Source: Brevipalpus yothersi (taxonomy: Eukaryota; Arthropoda; Arachnida; Trombidiformes; Tenuipalpidae). Taken from it: DNA of 64,000 nt. The stretch is taken from positions 124,001 through 188,000 of the forward strand of contig QZCP01000190.1 in NCBI GenBank assembly GCA_003956705.1. Reading direction: 5' to 3'. A model generated the notes under the pieces. It made no database searches. It was not told where the DNA came from and worked only from the letters and a program-made list of their open reading frames with translations. Positions 58,101-64,000 of the stretch are shown piece after piece. The translations under genes and the position numbers were made by a program. Position 1 is the stretch's first letter. The number at the start of each line of letters is the position of its first letter.

Positions 58101-61100
58101 GAAGCTGAACAAAGAATACGATCATCAGAAGCTGAGGTTGAAACTTGTATAAAAGTTACAATGATGATACTCCATTCCTTCTACTCAGAACAATGCTAAA
58201 ATACTTTAGATCTTATCGTAATCTTTAGATTTTCTGAATATGAGTAAAGAATTGTACGAGTTTAGCTTTCTTGTCTATCTCTGTGAATTGTATCATAATG
58301 GGTCACTGCTTTTTCAAATGAAAGGTGAAAAAGTTGCATCAAATGCATCAAAAAGATAGAAATTTCCTGAGAAATGATAAAAAAATTGATATAAGAGGGG
58401 ATAGGAAAAAGGCTAACGATTGAACCGATACATGTACTCTATACTAGCGAGCTATTCATACAAATACTTGGAAATCGAATCGAATTTATTCACTTACGAT
58501 GAACGAATTCTAAATGGAACACTTAAGTTACCATCAAATGCTTAAAGGCTGCCCAATTTTCTTACATTGAAACGCCTTCGAGATTATACCATCTTTTTCA
58601 GAGTTACAATTCTGAACTTGAACAACGTTTACTCTTAGCATGATCTATTGAATTATTCAGCCAAACGTGTATTTTATAGCATTTATTCCTCTGTATGCTT
58701 GAAACTTGTATCTTCCTATTCAACTAAGAGACCTCTGATCTTATGATTTGACCACATAATCATGATCGAAAAAATTTTTCTAGCAACACATTTTCTATTG
58801 AACAAATTTTTTCAATAAAAGGTTTCAACTTAACTTCTCGTTTGTGCTATGAGCTGAAGGATCAAAGAATTCTCTATACCTTCCCAGAACCTCCAGGTAA
58901 TCACTGTCAGCATTTTGTATGCCCCTTCAGAGATGTTTAGAGTAGAATTCTTCATTTAATATTCTCAACGAGATCTCTTCGATATGCCATTAATTTTGCT
59001 TCTTAAAAATTTAGGATCCAATTTTTTCTCGACGTATCAACGTCAAAAAGCTCGGCTATGGAGCATACACTTCAAGCTTATTTATGATAAATTGACTAAT
59101 TTGATTGCTAAAGCATACTCGTATCTCTTCTAAATTGAACTCTGGTCTATACAGTTTAGCCTCCAACCATTAGATAATAGCAAAAGTAAATAAAAATTCT
59201 GGAATAATATAAAGTTCAATAGAAAGCATCCATTCATCAAAAAATATGAAAAATTAAAAATAATTTTTTCTAAAAATAATCGCACTTATCCTCCAATCTA
59301 TTCCTCTTTTATTCTTTCTCCAAAATTATCTTCTTCTCCAAGTTTACTCATGTTCTCAAATAGTGGAAGAATTTAACTTCCTGAGAAGAATCCATCATGA
59401 ACTATTATGTCTTGTTTATGTGAGCAAATTTGAGCTTCATCATGAGGAGGGAAAAAAAGATAAACAAGAAAGAAAAGTTTTCCCACTTATAGCCCTTAAG
59501 GAAATCATTTTCTGACGCCATCAATTGAAAGAAAATACATGTCTATGCACACATATACCCACAGAAAATCCCTTTGAGTTATTTTAGCCCAATCAGACTG
59601 ACCAAACATATACACAGATTCTCGCTTGCTCAGTGAGATGAGTAAACGTGAAAATCAATTGGATGGTTGATTCATGAACTGTTGGTGAATACTTTGAAAT
59701 GATTGTTCATACGTTTACTGTTGGGTGAGAGAAAAAACCTTCAAGATATTTTATCATCATCTTATTCCTTTTTTCGAATATCTTTTGACACGATCACCGG
59801 CTTGGAAGATTATATATCGAAGATGATAATTTCCGCACAAATGATTTCCACTACCTGAACTACTAAAATGAATCAACAGTGATTTGTGGTTTTTTTATCA
59901 TCTTCCCAAATTGATGGTCTTTCTTGTCAGTTACAGGCGCAACTTTTTGAGCTCTTCTTCCCATGAGTATATGTTTGAATGAACTCCACAAATCGGAAGT
60001 TGGAATATTTTCCATGGAAAGTAAAGGGAGTAGGTAAAGATGGAAAAAATGAGGTGAAAGAAGAATCAATATTTGCATAAATCATCAATCTGTATATTCT
60101 TTCTCCCACTACAATGTACATCCATTTATCTCGAATCTTCTCATGCGAATATGAAATAAGCCACTGAACAGATTGACCTCGGAAAAGGTTTTATATTACA
60201 CCTCCAAAAAACAAGCTTGAAGCCGAATTTCGCCTAAATTATCTGGGAGTGAATAATTACATATTCATTGAGAGGTGTGATATCAAAAATTGAGCTAGTA
60301 ATTCATCAATCTTGACTGTGTACATGTATGTACTTCCTATTGTCAGAAGTTTAGATTGAATTTTTTCATCTTAACATTCAGAGTGTACTCATAATCTTTC
60401 ATTGATCATGTTTTACATTGGCCTTGATCGATATCAAAAGTTTTGGAAATATCGAGCATTGTTCATGAAGGATCTGCTAGAATGGGTCGAGAATTTCACG
60501 AAGCCAATAGATTCCAGAAGCTAGAAGCAGTAGCTTGTCACAAACATGATTCTGATGAGGCTATCAGCGATTAACATGACAAGCTTTCAATCTAAATTGC
60601 ACCTAAAATACATCCTAACTGGGTTAACATAGATGTCTGACCTAGTAGCCGATTAACGATCAAGCAAAAACATTTAATTGACAGCTCATCTGGAGAGAGA
60701 ATATGCTACTCTTCTCTACTGAACAAGATAAAAGGAATCATCTGATCAGATGGATTTGAGGTTTTGTTTCCTGAACACGACACTTTTGATCTACAACCTC
60801 GGATTTGTATCTATCTTTACAGTGACCCATGTCAAACGAAAGAATGCTGTGTGTGAAAGAGGACAATCAAAATATATCTCGAAGAGCTGCTCATCAGCAC
60901 GCCATAATCAAAGTAAAATTAGACTCATCACGATATACATGTAAAGAAGATGTCATAATAATGTAATCATTGTGATCTCAATGAACAGGAAAAAAATCAA
61001 AAGAGAATAAAATAAGACTTGAGAAAAGACAAAAAGATGCTGCTTGGAAGAGAATATAGATTCTAGTTACCTGAGAAGCTCATCATACTTTTTTTTCCAC

Positions 61101-63821
61101 ATTATTACTTCTTCATAGATGAGTAAGTGACATCATCTCAATCTCAGCAACTCAAAATCTCAGTTTTCCCAGACACATCATGTCGATGAAAGAATGTCCA
61201 GAGAAGAAGAGAAAGACAAGAATAACCCTCAAGTCTTTTCTTGTCTCGATTATATTATATTAGATTGCCCATTGCAGAAGATGGAGAAAGTCACATAATC
61301 TGCCATGTAGGGAAGATGATTTTGGTAACAAATTTCACATTCAATACTTCATGGCAACTGAGGTACCTCTTGTACCTCTTATGTGATGCTCTACGAGTTG
61401 ATATATGCATCATCACAATGATGATGGCATTCCTTTCACTTCTTCAGACAAGTTCAGAAAAAAAAGAGAAGAGAACGAAAGGATAGAGAGTCTGGTTTTC
61501 ATTATCTAAATCAAATGTGATCCTATGTATATATGAAAGTTGAGAAAGTGGAAAAGATTACTGAACAACGATTCTCACCCATCTTCACTGAACTTTATCT
61601 GAATCATCTTCACTGCTTCTTCTTATTGCATCACTTTCTCTCTCTCTCCATGCTGGCATATCAAATTCAAGTGAGGCTTAATTTAGTTTCAAGTCTTAGG
61701 ATGCTAGCTAGCATTTTCATTTTTGTCAGTTGAAAACCTAGATACTCATCTGTGGTGTGTGCGAACAAAATTGAATGAAAAGTATATATCCTCTCAACTG
61801 TCTAGAAGGCAAAATGTGAACCAGAGACACTGAAAACTTTCATACATCTTGTAATCATAAGCTATAAAAATGCCTTGATGACTATTCTTAGACTTTTATC
61901 TTGTTTTTTAATTCTTTTTTCCCTCTCCTAATGACAGTGAATATTAGACAATATTTTCAACACCTCCCAATTGGATGATAAAGATGTTCACCGATCAACC
62001 CCTTTTCACTTTAACCATAATTTATGTTCTCTGCCGATGGCATGTAATGAGGACCCAAAGAGCTCCTCAGAAACGAGCACAGATATAGATAATTCACATG
62101 GAGAGGAGATAGATTCATGTTCCTATGTACGAATATTTGCGTTCATTTGTCTCACATTCATTAAACATTCTTGTCATAGTATTCATGTTAATAGCGTTAA
62201 TAGTATCAAGATGTATTAGAGACTAATAGGAATAAGCTTTCAAACCCGAGAGCTAAAAAGACAAGATGAAGAGTGAATAATTTTATATACTTGGTCTCAC
62301 CAGATTTCATGTAAATCTGTAAATGTATATGTTATCTTGTTGTCATTTCATGAGAAATTTTGAATCTCTGGGTAAACAGATAAACAGTTCCCAGAAACAT
62401 TTATTGCTCCAACAAAGATGAAGAGTGAGAATGAATCAAAATCATTCAACACAACAAGTTTCTGAATCCTACGGTTTAAATCCGCTTGCTGAGCTTAGGT
62501 GAAAAGAAAAAGATTCTCTGCAGAAGAAAATAGGCAAATTCTGAATAAATCTGAAAAATAAATAATTTGAAGGGTTTTCACCGACAGACATAATGTTTTC
62601 TGAGAAATTTTGGAGGGAGAGAGAAAAAAAATATAGTAACTTGGTGAACCAAGTTGAGAGAATAAAATGAGATTCCTATATCTTATATGTGAGAATGTGT
62701 TAGTGGTCCTAGGAGAATTGTTGAAATAAAAATATTCGGTCAGTTGAGGAAAAATGAAGAGCCTGTAAGCTTGAATTGTTCTTTGCGATTCTTTTTTTGG
62801 CCGATTTCTTCTTTTTCAGGAATAAGCTTATCAAATTGCTCTCAATCGTACGATGATCCTCACTTTTTCAAGTATTTTCACTTGTTTTGAACTCAAAATT
62901 TGGAGAGAGAAAAAATCTGAGTTAAAATATGGGCTTCCAACAAAATGTATTTTCAAAGTGGAGACAATAACAGGACATGAGAGAAAAACACAAAAACTCA
63001 CAGACCCTAAATCACTTGGCAAGAAAAAAAAGATAAACGACATAAATTGCATCTCTCTTAAGAGGTATCATCATTATTTTGTGTTCCATTTTGTGGACCG
63101 AAAGATTTGAAATCTATAGTATCATGAGGAGTGGAAAAAGAGAAGACATGATAGGGTAGAAGAAGAGAGAATAAGAATAGAAATGAAAGCTCGACATCGG
63201 CAATCAGAAGTCCGTTGAGCTAGAAACATTGCAACTTTTCGCACTACTTCATCCATTGGATAACCATTTGGCCTCAATATTTGGGCCATTTTGCTTTCAA
63301 TTCAAAAGAAGAGAGAGAAATAGGATAGGAAAAAGGCTGGAATGATTTTCAAGATGACATAATTTGAACAGGAGAAGGATGGATACCAAGAGAAAGAGAG
63401 GGAAAAATTTTCTCCTCTCAAGCCACTATTGCATTACACAGAGAGTGATGGTTCCATGTGTACGGAGACAGTGAAAGTGAATCGAGGCTCGAAACATGAA
63501 CACCATGCTTTCAAACATTGGCATTGGCAGGAATAAGAAAGAGGAAAAGAGAGAGAAAAGATGAAAAAGTTCCCAAAAATTCAAACTTCACAAGTGAACA
63601 GATGAGAAAGCAACAGCAAAAGAAAAAGTATGCAGTATTATCGCAGGTATCGCCTGTCGGTGTTGAACCAGAAAATCAGCACATTTGAATGATTCGAAAT
63701 GTATCCTGAAATATGTACAATTTTGACAAGCAACCTATTTTGACTATGATTGAGAGATTATCATTATCCATCACTTTTCTGCCGAATTGTATGTATGCGT
63801 GTGTGTATGTGTATGTGTATG

Positions 63822-63868
<47 letters not shown>

Positions 63869-64000
63869 GAGAGTATCTAAGACACTGGAAACTCCTATGT
63901 ACAAAGATACAGGCTGAACTTCCACTGTCATTATTGTTGAATAGAGGACACATTTTTCCATTATTTTCTTCTCCTATCAACCGAGAAAGATTTTTCCTTT
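55194..64000. other. Large gene-poor region, probably an intron of the calmodulin-like gene
   Basis: 8.8 kb without a convincing gene on either strand. It has AT-rich anonymous sequence, T/C and A/G low-complexity patches and a terminal GAAA/GA microsatellite. The longest frames are short, unconserved by eye and often low-complexity. No transposase, reverse transcriptase or terminal repeat was recognised. Confidence 0.5.
63822..63872. repeat. (GAAA)n then (GA)n compound microsatellite
   Basis: GAAA units at about 63822-63849 pass directly into GA units to about 63872. A (GT)-rich run precedes them at 63796-63820. Confidence 0.96.

Noticed and set aside
1..64000. tRNA or rRNA genes, CRISPR arrays, transposases or viral insertions
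   Set aside because: None was recognised on either strand by eye; short or diverged copies could have been missed.

Overview
The window is eukaryotic, AT-rich and intron-rich. It carries long (GA/CT)n tracts, two of which surround assembly gaps. The gene set includes agrin, a follistatin-like 5 protein, a neprilysin-family pseudoprotease and MARS2. Introns range from about 50 bp to several kb. Together these suggest an arthropod, and most likely a chelicerate such as an acariform (astigmatid) mite. The species is an inference; nothing in the sequence names it. All CDS models were spliced by hand from GT/AG sites, reading phase and family alignment. Each complete model sums to a whole number of codons.

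Layout, left half. Bases 1-10825 (-): a secreted follistatin-like 5 (Kazal, EF-hands, Ig, C-terminal region) running off the left edge, with a 7.8 kb intron holding an N gap. 11550-12208 (-): a Ly6/uPAR-type three-finger protein. 13420-14763 (-): an intronless, minimal polycystin-1-like membrane protein. 15388-22304 (-): an agrin-like heparan sulfate proteoglycan core with eight follistatin/Kazal modules, laminin-EGF, LG1, two EGFs, LG2 and EGF, ending before LG3. An unrelated secreted His/Asn-repeat protein is nested on the opposite strand in its second intron (21039-21824). 22910-23432 (+): V-ATPase subunit F. 25157-31655 (+): an M13 (neprilysin) homologue that has lost its zinc site.

Layout, right half. 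32174-33688 (+): an unrecognised membrane protein. 34335-36177 (-): mitochondrial Met-tRNA synthetase. 37329-38828 (-): RMND5/GID2 E3 ligase subunit. 39560-40760 (+): MACROD-type macrodomain hydrolase. 41456-42364 (+): GABP-alpha-like ETS factor without a PNT domain. 42842-45538 (-): group VI iPLA2. 45813-46171 (-) and 46562-47484 (+): SmF and SF3A2, head to head. 47885-49606 (-): SOAT-like MBOAT enzyme. 51274-51912 (-): an orphan secreted helical protein. 52799-54118 (+): a reduced ZMYND11-like protein. 54743-55193 (-): the 3' exons of a calmodulin-like gene whose 5' exons I cannot find. From there to 64000 I see no convincing gene.

Nothing forms an operon. The main biological themes are extracellular and synaptic matrix proteins on the left and housekeeping genes on the right. 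A recurrent pattern is domain loss relative to family norms: agrin, polycystin, the M13 peptidase, GABPA and ZMYND11. The most interesting single signal is an in-frame 18-nt candidate microexon inside agrin LG2.
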